This document shows positions 27,168 to 36,646 of a stretch of 64,000 nt of DNA, in pieces. The position numbers and the translations under genes are program-made. The stretch spans positions 1,508,501-1,572,500 of the forward strand of contig NZ_CP024307.1 in assembly GCF_002944405.1 (NCBI RefSeq), given 5' to 3'. How positions within the stretch are numbered: position 1 is the stretch's first letter; the number at the start of each line of letters is the position of its first letter. This DNA is from Sinorhizobium fredii (lineage in GTDB: Bacteria > Pseudomonadota > Alphaproteobacteria > Rhizobiales > Rhizobiaceae). Under the pieces are notes generated by a model. That model worked only from the letters and a program-made list of their open reading frames with translations, made no database searches and was not told the origin of the DNA.

Positions 27168-28589
27168 ATGAGCGATACAGGCGACGACGACCGCGGTTCC
27201 GAAGAACTCGCTGCCTTTGAGGGTTCGGACATCTATGCCGACGACGGTTCGGTCCGTTCGGATTTCCTGATGCATGTCGGTGCCGCGATCGCTGATCGCG
27301 ACACGATCTATCTCCGCAAGCACGTCGCCGGCCTCCACGCGTCGGAATTGGGCGATCTGCTCGAGGCGATCCAGGCGGAACAGCGCCTGGCGCTTGTTTC
27401 CTTGCTCGGAAAGGAGTTCGACCTTGCCGCGCTGACCGAGGTCGACGAGGCGATCCGCCTCGATATCGTCGAGCACCTGCCGAACGAGCAGATCGCCGAA
27501 GCGATCGGCGAGATGGATTCCGACGACGCGGTCTACATCCTCGAGGATCTCGATCAGGAGGATCAGGAGGAGATCCTTGCCAAGCTGCCCTTCACCGAGC
27601 GCGTCCGTTTGCGGCGTTCGCTCGACTATCCGGAAAGCACCGCCGGCCGCCGCATGCAGACCGAATTCGTGGCCGTGCCGCCCTTTTGGACGGTTGGCCA
27701 GACGATCGACTACATGCGCGAAGACGACGATCTGCCCGAGAGTTTCACGCAGATCTTCGTGATCGACCCGACCTTCAAGCTGCTCGGCACCGTCGATCTG
27801 GACCGGGTGTTGCGCACCAAGCGATCGGTGAAGATCGATGCCATCATGCGCGACACCAGTCACTCGGTCCCGGCGGAAATGGACCAGGAGGAGGCGGCCC
27901 AGCTTTTCGAGCAGTACGACCTCCTGTCGGCGGCCGTCGTCGACGACAACGGACGGCTGGTCGGGGTGCTGACGATCGACGACGTCGTCGACGTCATCCA
28001 GGAGGAAGCCGAGGAGGACCTGCTGCGCCTTTCCGGCGTCGGCGACGAGGAACTGTCGGACTCCGTCGCGGAGGCGTCGCGTTCGCGCGTCCCCTGGCTG
28101 TTCGTCAATTCCATGACCGCCTGCATCTCCGCCTCGGTGATCGGCCTCTTCGATGCCACGATCCAGCAGATCGTCGCACTTGCGATCCTCATGCCGATCG
28201 TCGCCGGCATGGGTGGCAATGCCGGCTCGCAGACGATGACGGTCACAGTGCGCGCGCTCGCCACGCGCGGCCTCGACATCCACAACGCGCCCAGGATCAT
28301 CCGCCGCGAGGCGGGCGTCGGCCTGTTGAATGGCATGATCTTCGGCAGCTTCATCGGCCTTGTCGCGGGATTCTGGTTTCAGGACGTCCATATCGGCGGC
28401 ATCATTGCAACGGCCATGTTGATCAACATGATGGCCGCGGCGCTGGCCGGAATCCTGATCCCGCTGCTCCTCGACAAATCCGGTGCCGACCCGGCGGTCT
28501 CCTCCGCCGTCTTCGTCACGGCCGTCACGGACATCACCGGCTTCTTCAGCTTCCTCGGGATCGCCACCTGGTGGTTCCACGTCACGTGA
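27168..28589 (+). CDS. mgtE: MgtE magnesium transporter
   Basis: 473 residues from ATG 27168, behind GGAGGCGGG. An N-terminal superhelical domain (about 30-150), two CBS domains (about 155-280, including QIFVIDPTFKLLGTVDLDRVLR and DLLSAAVVDDNGRLVGVLT), and a C-terminal five-helix pore with the family signature AGMGGNAGSQTMTVTVRALA. The cytoplasmic domains sense Mg2+. No magnesium riboswitch is recognisable in the 210-base upstream region, which is shared with the divergent deformylase-like gene. Confidence 0.94.
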   Translation: MSDTGDDDRGSEELAAFEGSDIYADDGSVRSDFLMHVGAAIADRDTIYLRKHVAGLHASELGDLLEAIQAEQRLALVSLLGKEFDLAALTEVDEAIRLDIVEHLPNEQIAEAIGEMDSDDAVYILEDLDQEDQEEILAKLPFTERVRLRRSLDYPESTAGRRMQTEFVAVPPFWTVGQTIDYMREDDDLPESFTQIFVIDPTFKLLGTVDLDRVLRTKRSVKIDAIMRDTSHSVPAEMDQEEAAQLFEQYDLLSAAVVDDNGRLVGVLTIDDVVDVIQEEAEEDLLRLSGVGDEELSDSVAEASRSRVPWLFVNSMTACISASVIGLFDATIQQIVALAILMPIVAGMGGNAGSQTMTVTVRALATRGLDIHNAPRIIRREAGVGLLNGMIFGSFIGLVAGFWFQDVHIGGIIATAMLINMMAAALAGILIPLLLDKSGADPAVSSAVFVTAVTDITGFFSFLGIATWWFHVT

Positions 28590-28595
28590 GCCCGT

Positions 28596-28617
28596 TTGAC
28601 TTTTACGTCAAAGTCAA
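28596..28617 (+). promoter_or_regulatory. Inverted-repeat operator and -35 region before the MerR gene
   Basis: Perfect arms TTGACTTT (28596-28603) and AAAGTCAA (28610-28617) around TACGTC. The left arm contains a TTGACT -35 hexamer; a GATAGT -10-like hexamer follows 17 bases later at 28619-28624. Placed 27 bases before the MerR start, it suggests autoregulation. Confidence 0.6.
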
Positions 28618-28643
28618 TGATAGTGGGTCTGTAGTTTGATGGA

Positions 28644-29039
28644 ATGGCGGGCGTGAACAAGTACTATAGCATTACGGAATTGACGCGGGAATTCGGTATC
28701 TCCACCCGGACGCTGCGTTTCTACGAGGATGAGGGCCTCATCCATCCGGAACGCCGCGGACGCACGCGCCTGTTTCGCCCAGCCGATCGGCATCTGATCA
28801 AGGAAATTCTGCGCGGCCGGCGCATCGGCTTCACGATCGCCGAGATCCGCGAGATCATTCAGATCTACAAGGATCCGCCCGGCGAGATGGGCCAATTGCA
28901 GCTCCTGATGAAGCGCGTCGAGGAGAAGCGCGAGGAGCTACGGCAGAAGCGCAAGGATATCGACGATACGCTTGCCGAACTCGACAATGTGGAGGAATCC
29001 TGCCTGACGCGTCTCGCCGAAATCGGGGTCGGGACGTAG
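28644..29039 (+). CDS. MerR-family transcriptional regulator
   Basis: 131 residues. Winged-helix DNA-binding domain at about residues 6-80: YSITELTREFGISTRTLRFYE, DEGLIHPERRGRTRLF, DRHLIKEILRGRRIGFTIAE. A C-terminal dimerisation helix (residues 88-120, Glu/Lys/Arg-rich) follows. Only one cysteine, near the end, so metal sensing by the ZntR/CueR type is unlikely; it looks more like the regulators of branched-chain amino acid or fatty acid catabolism, but no such genes are adjacent. A palindromic operator lies directly upstream. The start context is short, with no strong RBS, so a near-leaderless mRNA is possible. Confidence 0.87.
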   Translation: MAGVNKYYSITELTREFGISTRTLRFYEDEGLIHPERRGRTRLFRPADRHLIKEILRGRRIGFTIAEIREIIQIYKDPPGEMGQLQLLMKRVEEKREELRQKRKDIDDTLAELDNVEESCLTRLAEIGVGT

Positions 29040-29072
29040 GAAACGCGCAGACGGTTTTGCAATCTTTCGAAA

Positions 29073-29095
29073 GGTGGCCGCGAGCCGCCTTTTTT
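29073..29095 (+). terminator. Terminator after the MerR gene
   Basis: GGTGGC (29073-29078) pairs with GCCGCC (29084-29089) with one G-U pair; TTTTTT follows at 29090-29095. Confidence 0.7.
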
Positions 29096-29106
29096 CGTTC
29101 CGCCGT

Positions 29107-29580
29107 TCAGATCCACCGTGTCGTGTGGCGGCAATAGCGTTCGAATTCGAAGCCGAAACGCGAGAGCAGGTGCCGCTCCTCGTTGCGTACGGCGACCAGC
29201 GTCGTCAGGGCGACGGCCACGATTCCCAGCACGAAGAACCAGGGATTGAGGGTGATCAGGCCGAGGCCGACCATCGCAAAGGTATAGCCGAGATAGATCG
29301 GATTGCGGGTGAAGCGGAAAGGTCCGCCGGTGACGAGGCAGGTTGCACAGCGGTGGGGAAGCACGGCAGTGCGGCGTTCGAGGAGGGCCTTGACGGCCCA
29401 GAGATCGAGCAAGGCCGCAAGCAGGATCAGGGCGCAGCCCGCCAGCCAAGGAAGCCAGCCATGCCCGTGGGCGACCGGAATGGGGAAAACACGGCCGACC
29501 GCCACCGCGGCCAGGGCTGCCGCGCCGTAAATTAGCGGTGGCCATGGAAAACTCAGCGGCTTGGCACGATAGGCGTTCAT
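29107..29580 (-). CDS. Isoprenylcysteine carboxylmethyltransferase-like membrane methyltransferase
   Basis: 157 residues with about four membrane helices. The conserved block GGPFRFTRNPIYLGY and the C-terminal VRNEERHLLSRFGFEFERYCR match the ICMT/PEMT-type family, where Tyr/Glu/Arg residues bind S-adenosylmethionine. The bacterial substrate is unknown. Its start lies 4 bases after the stop of the acyltransferase on the same strand, so the two are cotranscribed. Confidence 0.85.
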   Translation of the reverse strand: MNAYRAKPLSFPWPPLIYGAAALAAVAVGRVFPIPVAHGHGWLPWLAGCALILLAALLDLWAVKALLERRTAVLPHRCATCLVTGGPFRFTRNPIYLGYTFAMVGLGLITLNPWFFVLGIVAVALTTLVAVRNEERHLLSRFGFEFERYCRHTTRWI

Positions 29581-29583
29581 GTC

Positions 29584-30600
29584 CTAGTCCCCCGACTGCG
29601 CTTCCATTGTGCATTGAGATGCGATTCGCGCAATGCGTTCATCCGTTCGCAAGTCGATCTTCCCCTGGTTTAGATCCTCGAACAGGTTCTGCTCTTTCAA
29701 TTGGTCGAGCGTGCAGCCGCAAAAGACGCTGCACGAGATGCCCGATCCGTCACGGCTGCAGGCCTGCTCGCAGCTCAGCCGATAGGCCTGTGCCGGATCC
29801 GGGACGGGGGCAGGGGCGACGAGAGAATAGGCGTAGACGAGCCCGATGAGCAGCGGCTGGTGGATGAGGTATATGGCCAGACTGTGGCGCCCGGCAATGG
29901 CGAGCGGCTTGATCCACAGCTTGCCGTTGCCCTTGTCGCTTTTCGCGGTCCGCCATCGGGCGATGAGCATTGCGTGGAACAGCTTCGCCGTGCCGAGCCC
30001 GATGAGAAAGGGGGCCAGCCACGGCAGAAGCGGAACGTAATCATTGGAGCGCGGGATCGTTTCGGACAGCCCGACCCACCAGAGCGCCGGCGCGTCGAAG
30101 AAGGCCGAGCGCAGATAGAGCGGCGCGGCGAAGGCGGCAGCGGCGGCGAGGAACGAGGCCGGCGCCGGGAGCCGCAGGAAGAGAATGCCTACGAGGCTTG
30201 CCGCCGCGATCGCATGGAGAATGCCGAAAAAGATGAAGGACTGGGGAATGGCGAAAAAGGTGGCAATGCTGATCAGCGCCGCCGCCCCGGCGATTTTGGC
30301 GAAACGCTTAAGAAACGGGCGCGCGCGGAATTTCGGACTGTGGCCGAGCACCAGGCTGTAGCCGGCGAGAAACAGGAAGCTGCTGGCGATCAGCCTGGCA
30401 AACAGCCTCCAGCCGCCCGTGCCCGCCGTGCCCGCCGCCACATAGCCGAAGAATTCCAGATCCCAAGTGAAGTGGTAGATCGCCATGGCGACGAGCGCCA
30501 GCCCGCGCAGCGCATCGAGGAGATCAATTCGGCCCCTCCGCATCACCTCCGGCTGTTCGGCGGGTGTTTCGTCGATGGTCGTCGCAGAAGTCTCAGGCAT
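29584..30600 (-). CDS. DUF1624/HGSNAT-like membrane acyltransferase with cysteine-rich C-terminal tail
   Basis: 338 residues. Several membrane helices begin after IDLLDALRGLALVAMAIYHF (residues about 24-43), the signature of heparan-glucosaminide-acetyltransferase-like proteins. IAGRHSLAIYLIHQPLLIG is near the C-terminal helix. The unusual part is the last 60 residues: six cysteines in the stretch CEQACS...CSVFCGC, followed by a charged segment ending MEAQSGD. Start ATG 30600 was chosen because upstream reading runs into an unrelated gene. Operon with the methyltransferase-like gene. Substrate unknown. Confidence 0.83.
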   Translation of the reverse strand: MPETSATTIDETPAEQPEVMRRGRIDLLDALRGLALVAMAIYHFTWDLEFFGYVAAGTAGTGGWRLFARLIASSFLFLAGYSLVLGHSPKFRARPFLKRFAKIAGAAALISIATFFAIPQSFIFFGILHAIAAASLVGILFLRLPAPASFLAAAAAFAAPLYLRSAFFDAPALWWVGLSETIPRSNDYVPLLPWLAPFLIGLGTAKLFHAMLIARWRTAKSDKGNGKLWIKPLAIAGRHSLAIYLIHQPLLIGLVYAYSLVAPAPVPDPAQAYRLSCEQACSRDGSGISCSVFCGCTLDQLKEQNLFEDLNQGKIDLRTDERIARIASQCTMEAQSGD

Positions 30601-30731
30601 GGCGTTGCCGTTCCGTTGAGAAAGGAGGCGTTCGGCAGATCGCAGACGCGTCGCGATTATGCTGAGAAGAAGACCGATTCTCGTCTTTGTCCAGCGTCGA
30701 TCGTCGCTTCGCAGGCGCGAGTGAGGGCGAT

Positions 30732-31421
30732 CTATTGCGTGTCGGCGAGCAAGGCATCGCGTGCTTCGGAGAAGAACTGCCTGCGCGTCAGCACGAAAAT
30801 CACGAGGCACGTCAGTACGATGAAGACATAGGGACTGATGAACCAGCCGAGATAGCCGATCGATAGGAAGATCGCCCTCAACCCGGCATTGAAATGCTTG
30901 CCGGCGAGGATGTTCATTCTTATGGCGCGCTCGGCCGCCTGTTCTGCTATTCGACGGTCGCGCGACATATCGGCCGTCATCGGGATACCGCCCATCAGGA
31001 TGGAGCAGTAGTTGAACAGCCGGTAGGACCAGCCGAACTTGAAGAAGGAGTAACCGAAGAGGCACGTCAGGCCGCCGACCTTCAGTTCGAACCCGGCCCG
31101 GCCGCCGCGAAAAATCTGCGGCAGGTCGTTGAAGATCATCTGCACCTGCTCGGTCGCCCCGAGCAGCGCAAAGCAGCCGCCGAGCGCGAAAATGGTCGTC
31201 GAGGCAAAGAAGGCGGTACCGGCCTGCAGGCCTGCGATGATCTGCGTGTCGATCATCTTCAGGTCGCGATTGAGAGAATTGCGGATCCACCGCGCCCTGT
31301 TCTCGTTCATCAGGCGGGTCAGGCTGACGCGCTTGAAATTGCGTCTTCCATCGGTCGCCCAATTGAAACTGCCCCATAGCAGGATGAAGATTGAAAGCGC
31401 GATGTAATCTTCGATTGTCAT
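30732..31421 (-). CDS. DUF599 family membrane protein
   Basis: 229 residues, four hydrophobic segments. Start ATG 31421 (MTIEDYIALSIFILLWGSFN); a longer frame to 31619 has no protein-like features. The stretch RNSLNRDLKMIDTQIIAGLQ followed by ASTTIFALGGCFALLGATEQ matches DUF599. Function unknown. A 131-base gap separates it from the acyltransferase gene. Confidence 0.85.
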   Translation of the reverse strand: MTIEDYIALSIFILLWGSFNWATDGRRNFKRVSLTRLMNENRARWIRNSLNRDLKMIDTQIIAGLQAGTAFFASTTIFALGGCFALLGATEQVQMIFNDLPQIFRGGRAGFELKVGGLTCLFGYSFFKFGWSYRLFNYCSILMGGIPMTADMSRDRRIAEQAAERAIRMNILAGKHFNAGLRAIFLSIGYLGWFISPYVFIVLTCLVIFVLTRRQFFSEARDALLADTQ

Positions 31422-31678
31422 GCAGGTCTTTTGGCACGACCGTTCGAAAATGCAAGATCGCTGCGGCGCACTCAGCGGGCTCGGCGATGTCGCACGGGCA
31501 AAATCCGATGTCGGTCGGTCGCCTGACCGATTGGCATAGGATCGCTTAGGCTTTCGCCCTATATATAAGGACGATCGGGCCGCTTTCGGAAAGATTCGAG
31601 ACGGTATCGATCCAATCATTACAGGGTTTTGGCCCGCACAGGCGGGGTGCTCTGTCAGGCGCTGGGGCAGGCAATTTC

Positions 31679-33079
31679 ATGTTTCTTTCCGTCTTCGACG
31701 TTTTCAAGATCGGTATCGGTCCCTCGAGTTCGCATACGATGGGACCCATGTCGGCCGCGAACCGCTTCCTCGATCTTATCCTGTCGGACGAATGGCCGCG
31801 GCCGTCGCATGCTGCCGTCGCCGCCATCAAGGTCAGCCTGCATGGTTCGCTAGCCCATACGGGCATCGGGCACGGGACGGGGAGGGCGGTGATCTTGGGG
31901 CTGATGGGCGAGCGGCCCGATCTGGTCGACCCCGACCGGATGGATGCCATTATCGACGAGGTGGATCGGACGGGCCGCATCACTCCGCCCGGCCATCCTG
32001 CCTATCTGTTTCAGCCGAAGACCGACTTGGTTTTCGATAAGAAAGTGCCGCTGCCGGGCCACGCCAACGGCATGGCATTCACCGCCTTCGACCGTGACGG
32101 CCGGCTGCTGCTGAAGCGGATCTATTATTCGATCGGCGGCGGTTTCGTGGTCACCGACACGGAGCTCGAAGCGATGCGGGCGACCAAGAACAAGCCAACC
32201 GGCACCAAAATCCCCTATCCCTTCGCGACTGCCCAGCAGATGCTCGATATGGCGGCGCGCTCCGGACTGACGATTGCCCAGATGAAACGGGCGAACGAGG
32301 AATGTTCGATGTCGCGGGACGAACTCGATGCCGGCCTCGACCGCGTCTGGTCGGCGATGAGCGCCTGCATCGATCGCGGCCTCAGCCAGGAAGGGATCAT
32401 GCCGGGTGGCCTGAAGGTCCGCCGGCGGGCCCGGGCAATTCACGACAAGTTGCAGGAGGAATGGCGCTCCAACAAGACCAACCCGCTGCTCGCCAATGAT
32501 TGGCTGAGCGTCTATGCGATGGCCGTCAACGAGGAGAATGCCGCCGGCGGTCGGGTGGTCACCTCGCCGACGAATGGTGCGGCCGGCGTCGTGCCGGCGA
32601 CCATCCGCTATTACCTGCATTTCCATGAGGATGCGGACCAGGCGGGCATTCGCGACTACCTGCTCACGGCGGCCGCGGTCGGCGGCATCATCAAGCACAA
32701 CGCCTCGATCTCCGGTGCCGAGGTCGGCTGTCAGGGCGAGGTCGGGTCGGCTTCTGCCATGGCGGCGGCGGGACTGGCGGCCGTGATGGGCGGCACGCCG
32801 GAGCAGGTCGAGAATGCGGCCGAGATTGCCCTGGAGCACCATCTCGGCATGACCTGCGACCCGGTTGCCGGCCTCGTTCAAGTGCCGTGTATCGAGCGCA
32901 ATGCGCTCGGCGCGGTGAAGGCGGTGACCGCCGCGTCGCTGGCGCTCAAGGGCGACGGCAAGCATTTCGTGCCGCTCGACGCCTGCATAGAGACGATGCG
33001 GCAGACCGGCGTCGATATGAACGACAAGTACAAGGAAACCTCAACCGGCGGTCTTGCGGTAAACGTCGTCGAGTGCTGA
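31679..33079 (+). CDS. sdaA: L-serine ammonia-lyase (iron-sulfur dependent, single chain)
   Basis: Converts L-serine to pyruvate and ammonia. 466 residues. N-terminal beta domain motif [13 protein letters not shown] (residues about 12-24); the C-terminal alpha domain holds the cluster cysteines in [45 protein letters not shown] sequence is also present ([18 protein letters not shown]). Intact. A TATATATA stretch at about 31560 may mark its promoter, giving a leader near 110 bases; no riboswitch is recognised. Confidence 0.95.
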   Translation: MFLSVFDVFKIGIGPSSSHTMGPMSAANRFLDLILSDEWPRPSHAAVAAIKVSLHGSLAHTGIGHGTGRAVILGLMGERPDLVDPDRMDAIIDEVDRTGRITPPGHPAYLFQPKTDLVFDKKVPLPGHANGMAFTAFDRDGRLLLKRIYYSIGGGFVVTDTELEAMRATKNKPTGTKIPYPFATAQQMLDMAARSGLTIAQMKRANEECSMSRDELDAGLDRVWSAMSACIDRGLSQEGIMPGGLKVRRRARAIHDKLQEEWRSNKTNPLLANDWLSVYAMAVNEENAAGGRVVTSPTNGAAGVVPATIRYYLHFHEDADQAGIRDYLLTAAAVGGIIKHNASISGAEVGCQGEVGSASAMAAAGLAAVMGGTPEQVENAAEIALEHHLGMTCDPVAGLVQVPCIERNALGAVKAVTAASLALKGDGKHFVPLDACIETMRQTGVDMNDKYKETSTGGLAVNVVEC

Positions 33080-33155
33080 GGCCGAAGCGTCTTTTGTGGA
33101 CGAAACGGCTCAATCCGCTTGACCACGAGCCGCGGACGGGTGTTCAAGCATTGCC

Positions 33156-33593
33156 ATGGCTTTGCATCTCATAAAGCTCTGCGTCGGCGCAGAATCCGTC
33201 GAAGACTTGCGCGAGTGGGTCGCCCGCAAGGCTCTCGCGGCCGTCGCCGCGGGGCAGGAGCCGCACTCCTTCCATACGACCCGGATGGTGCCGAAGCGCA
33301 CAGAGGACCTTCTCGCCGGAGGTTCGCTCTACTGGGTGATCAAGGGATATGTACAGGCACGCCAGCCGCTGATCGGCATCGAGACCTTCACCGACGGCGA
33401 GGGCGTTGGCCGCTGCAATCTTCTCCTCGGGGCGCAAGTGATCGAAACCGAGCTTCAGCCGCGCCGCGCTTTCCAAGGCTGGCGTTATCTGGAGCAGAAG
33501 GAGGCCCCGCGCGATCTGGCGTCGCTTTCCTCGGACGGCGGCGAAATGCCGCTCGAATTGCGCCGTGAACTGGCGGAACTCGGCCTCTTGTAA
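33156..33593 (+). CDS. DUF1489 family protein
   Basis: 145-residue soluble protein confined to alphaproteobacteria as far as I know. MALHLIKLCVGAESVEDLREW, TRMVPKRTEDLLAGGSLYWVIKG and GWRYLEQKEAPRDL are the recognised blocks. Function unknown. Same strand as sdaA, 76 bases apart. Confidence 0.85.
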   Translation: MALHLIKLCVGAESVEDLREWVARKALAAVAAGQEPHSFHTTRMVPKRTEDLLAGGSLYWVIKGYVQARQPLIGIETFTDGEGVGRCNLLLGAQVIETELQPRRAFQGWRYLEQKEAPRDLASLSSDGGEMPLELRRELAELGLL

Positions 33594-33628
33594 CAGGCGG
33601 CGCCCGCAATCAAAGCGCTGTCTAAGTG

Positions 33629-33898
33629 TCAGCCGATCCGGATTCGCAAGGGATGCCGGTGACCGGCTGCGGTGACGTGCAGGTGTATTCCCGCACGCGG
33701 CTGGGTCGAGCGCCAGGCGCGGGCGCCATGCGTCAGCAGCATGGCCACCAGATCACGCGTTTTCCCTTTGGAGCGGTTGAGACCGGCATCGGCTATGCGC
33801 ATGGCCGCCTCGTGCAGCGGATGCAGACCGGTGCGCACGGGCTTTCCCTTACTTCCCGGTATCGCAGGGATGCCGGGGACATTCTCGTTCACTGCCAT
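33629..33898 (-). CDS. Small hypothetical protein
   Basis: 89 residues starting at ATG 33898, with a good ribosome binding site (CGAGG, 7 bases away). Basic, no membrane helix, contains LHPLHEAAMRIADAGLNRSK. No family recognised. It lies downstream of the D,D-carboxypeptidase gene on the same strand, 65 bases from its stop. Codon positions look coding-like, but the evidence is limited to the start site and composition. Confidence 0.5.
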   Translation of the reverse strand: MAVNENVPGIPAIPGSKGKPVRTGLHPLHEAAMRIADAGLNRSKGKTRDLVAMLLTHGARAWRSTQPRAGIHLHVTAAGHRHPLRIRIG

Positions 33899-33963
33899 GA
33901 CAAACCTCGTTACGCTAAACAATTTCCGAGGAGATCGGCCGGAAAAACATCCGGCCGTGTCTG

Positions 33964-35472
33964 TCACTGCTGGCTGGCCCAGCAGGCGAAGCCCTTCTTC
34001 TTCAAGATCTTGCAGGCGTTGATTGCCTTGTTCTGGTCATCGAAACCACCGAAGCGTGCCCGGTAGACCTGTGCCGAACCGTCGCCGAATGCGACGGTGA
34101 ACGGTGTTGCATCCCGCAGCACCTTGCCGCCTTTTTCCTTGGCATTGTCAAGGAGGGTCATGGCTTGTGCCTTGTCGGCCGTGGCACCGATCTGAATGAC
34201 CCAGCCCTGCGGCTGGATGTCGGCTTGCATCCTTGCCTCTGCGCCGGCCGAAGCCTCTGCCTTGGCGACCGAATTGGTGATCTGCGTATCGACGTCGGCG
34301 GAGACGGCTGCCTGGTGGGTGAGCTTCGCGCTTTGGGCGTCGAGCGTGTTCGGCGCAACCTTGGCCGCGAGGACCGGATTGTCGGAAGCGGGCTTCTCGG
34401 CTGCATAGGCCATTTCGACGCTGCCGGCGCTTTCGCTGCCGTAACGGAAATCCGGTACCGGACCGGTGTTCGGCAGGTCCGAAGCGGCGGCGACCGATGC
34501 AGCTGCCGCGACGGCTTGCACTTCGGCCTCGGCGACGGCCGTTTCCGTAACGCTCTCGACCGGTGCGGCCGGCGCTTCGGCGATCAGGTTGCCGTTGCCG
34601 CGGCGGGAGGCGGCCGGCATGTACTTGGCGACCAGCTTGCGCATCTGCGCGTCGCGAGAGCCGCCGGAGGTTCCGCCCATGACCACGGCGACGATACTGC
34701 GGCCATCGACTTGGGCGGAAGTTACCAGGTTGAAACCGGAAGCGCGCGTATAGCCGGTCTTGATGCCGTCGACGCCCCGCACATTGCCGAGGAGGCGGTT
34801 GTGGTTGCCGATGGTCTGCTTGCCAAAGCGGAAGCTGCGGGTCGAAAAGTAATCGTAATATTGCGGGAAATGCTGGCGCAGGGCGAGACCGAGCCGGGCC
34901 TGATCGCGCGCCGTGGTCTTCTGTTCCGCGTTCGGCAGACCGTTGGCGTTGCGATAGGTCGTACGCGTCATGCCGAGGGCGCGCGCCTTGTTCGTCATCA
35001 TGCGGGCGAAGCGCTGTTCCGATCCGCCGAGGAGCTCGCCAAGAGCCGTCGCCGCGTCGTTGGCCGATCGCGTGACCAGCGAAAGGATCGCCTGTTCGAC
35101 AGTGATCGATTTGCCGGCGCGGACGCCGAGCTTCGAGGGCGGCTCCGCCGATGCCTTCTTGGAGAAGGGCACCGGAGTGGATTTGCTGATCCGGCCGGCC
35201 TCGAGCGCCTCGAAGGTCAGGTACAGCGTCATCATCTTGGTGAGCGAGGCCGGATAGCGCAGCTGATCCGCATCCTCGCCATAGAGCACCTTGCCGGTCT
35301 TCGCGTCGACGACGATGCCGGCATATTTCGGATTGGCGAATGCCGGCGCCGAGAGGGCCAAACTGGCGACGACGCCAGCGAGGACGAGCCGTCCTACCAC
35401 TTTTGCGAAGCCGCCGAGCGGACGTTTGGCGAGATCAAAAAAAACGGATCGAGACACTGCGTTGCTCTTCAT
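33964..35472 (-). CDS. D-alanyl-D-alanine carboxypeptidase with C-terminal SPOR domain
   Basis: 502 residues from ATG 35472 (MKSNAVSRSVFFDLAKRPLG). Signal peptide with hydrophobic core VLAGVVASLALSAPAFA. Class A-type low-molecular-mass penicillin-binding motifs: SLTK (Ser76, Lys79), SAN (136-138), KTG (238-240). After an Ala/Glu/Val-rich linker (about 300-420) a SPOR domain ends the protein, WVIQIGATADKAQAMTLL to FACWASQQ, which binds denuded peptidoglycan at division sites. The fusion targets cell-wall trimming to the septum. Confidence 0.93.
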   Translation of the reverse strand: MKSNAVSRSVFFDLAKRPLGGFAKVVGRLVLAGVVASLALSAPAFANPKYAGIVVDAKTGKVLYGEDADQLRYPASLTKMMTLYLTFEALEAGRISKSTPVPFSKKASAEPPSKLGVRAGKSITVEQAILSLVTRSANDAATALGELLGGSEQRFARMMTNKARALGMTRTTYRNANGLPNAEQKTTARDQARLGLALRQHFPQYYDYFSTRSFRFGKQTIGNHNRLLGNVRGVDGIKTGYTRASGFNLVTSAQVDGRSIVAVVMGGTSGGSRDAQMRKLVAKYMPAASRRGNGNLIAEAPAAPVESVTETAVAEAEVQAVAAAASVAAASDLPNTGPVPDFRYGSESAGSVEMAYAAEKPASDNPVLAAKVAPNTLDAQSAKLTHQAAVSADVDTQITNSVAKAEASAGAEARMQADIQPQGWVIQIGATADKAQAMTLLDNAKEKGGKVLRDATPFTVAFGDGSAQVYRARFGGFDDQNKAINACKILKKKGFACWASQQ

Positions 35473-35658
35473 TCTTATGTCATGGGTGTCGTCCGGACGA
35501 CGTCTCCGGATACGACCGTTCCCGAGACAGTATCGGGATAGCGTTACCAATCGGTTTATGATGAATGATTGGTTTCCGGGGCAGGTTGTCTTGTTCGGCT
35601 ATGGCACCGCTGGCCGCATTGGCGAGCAGGCTGCCTCGACCACGACTCTTTGACAAAT

Positions 35659-36441
35659 TCACGGCACGAGTCGGTCTCGGATGAAACTTTCCATCGAAGC
35701 ATCGATTGCCTGCCATTCCGGCAGCAACTTTGCCGAGAAACGGTAGAGAATGCTGAGATCCTTGCCCGCATGAAAGTCGCGCTGGCAATCGGCGCTCGTC
35801 GAGGTCGCGGGGTTTTGCGGCAGGAGGCAGCGCAGGACAAAGGGCGGGCGTCCAGTTCGAGTGGCGGTGAAAAAGGCCTCGCCGGCATAGCTGGAACTCG
35901 GCTTGGCGTCGTATCTGGTGAGGCCCGCCGGGGCGGGCTGAGCGGTCTCCTCCAGGACGTGCCTATAGATCGGCTCGAACCGCCCCGACATATCGCGTGA
36001 CATGGTGCTTTGTGCGATCTGCAGGAAGATCAGCCTTTCCGGCCGGTCGACATCGTTGAACACCTGACGGGTCTCGTCGCTGTAGCCCTCGAGCGCCGGC
36101 CATGTGAGATAGAGGTCGACCTGCTCGACGATTCCTGTTGCCCGTTGGCTGTCGAAGCGGATGACATTTGCCGGCAGACGCAGATGATCCTGTCCGATGA
36201 AGATATCGAAGCTTTCGCGGCTGGAGGTATGTCCGGCGCGCGCCAGCTTCTCGCCGAGCCACGGCGTCGACACGGAAATGGCCAGCACGAGCGCCGCCAG
36301 AAGCCCGACGGCCGCGGTGGCCTTGTAGGCGAGGCGTGGCGAAAGAAGCGGGGCAAGTTCCGGTTGGGGACTCAAGGGCTTGTTCACGAGAGGCGCCGTC
36401 CGTGGCGATGGCGTGGCCGTTTGGAGATGCACGCCCTCCAT
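35659..36441 (-). CDS. Membrane-anchored hypothetical protein
   Basis: 260 residues. One membrane helix near residues 42-62 (ATAAVGLLAALVLAISVSTP), with a short Pro-rich cytoplasmic N-terminus and a large periplasmic part. The outer part contains FDIFIGQDHLRLPANVIRF and SCYAG-like SSSYAGEAFFTATRTGRPPF. Two cysteines, RCLLPQ and DCQRDF, may form a disulfide. I recognise no family; likely conserved in Rhizobiaceae. 187 bases separate it from the carboxypeptidase upstream in genome order, both on the minus strand. Confidence 0.7.
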   Translation of the reverse strand: MEGVHLQTATPSPRTAPLVNKPLSPQPELAPLLSPRLAYKATAAVGLLAALVLAISVSTPWLGEKLARAGHTSSRESFDIFIGQDHLRLPANVIRFDSQRATGIVEQVDLYLTWPALEGYSDETRQVFNDVDRPERLIFLQIAQSTMSRDMSGRFEPIYRHVLEETAQPAPAGLTRYDAKPSSSYAGEAFFTATRTGRPPFVLRCLLPQNPATSTSADCQRDFHAGKDLSILYRFSAKLLPEWQAIDASMESFIRDRLVP

Positions 36442-36646
36442 CCTTCGTCTTGCCGACTCCGGCGGTGGTCGCTTCCTGACGCTCGCGCAGCATGGTTAAT
36501 TTTCGATGAAGCGCGTGCTGCGTCTCGCGCAATAAAAGAGGGCCGGTTCCGGGGACAAACGGAACCGGCCCCGCGGGGCTTGGTCTAGACGGGGACGCTG
36601 ACCCAAGCCCGTGTCGCATTCATGATGGCGGCCGATTGCGGCCGGA

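Noticed and set aside
31555..31570. TATATATA as a certain sdaA promoter
   Set aside because: It resembles a -10 region, but no -35 lies at a 16-18 base spacing, so no promoter is annotated.
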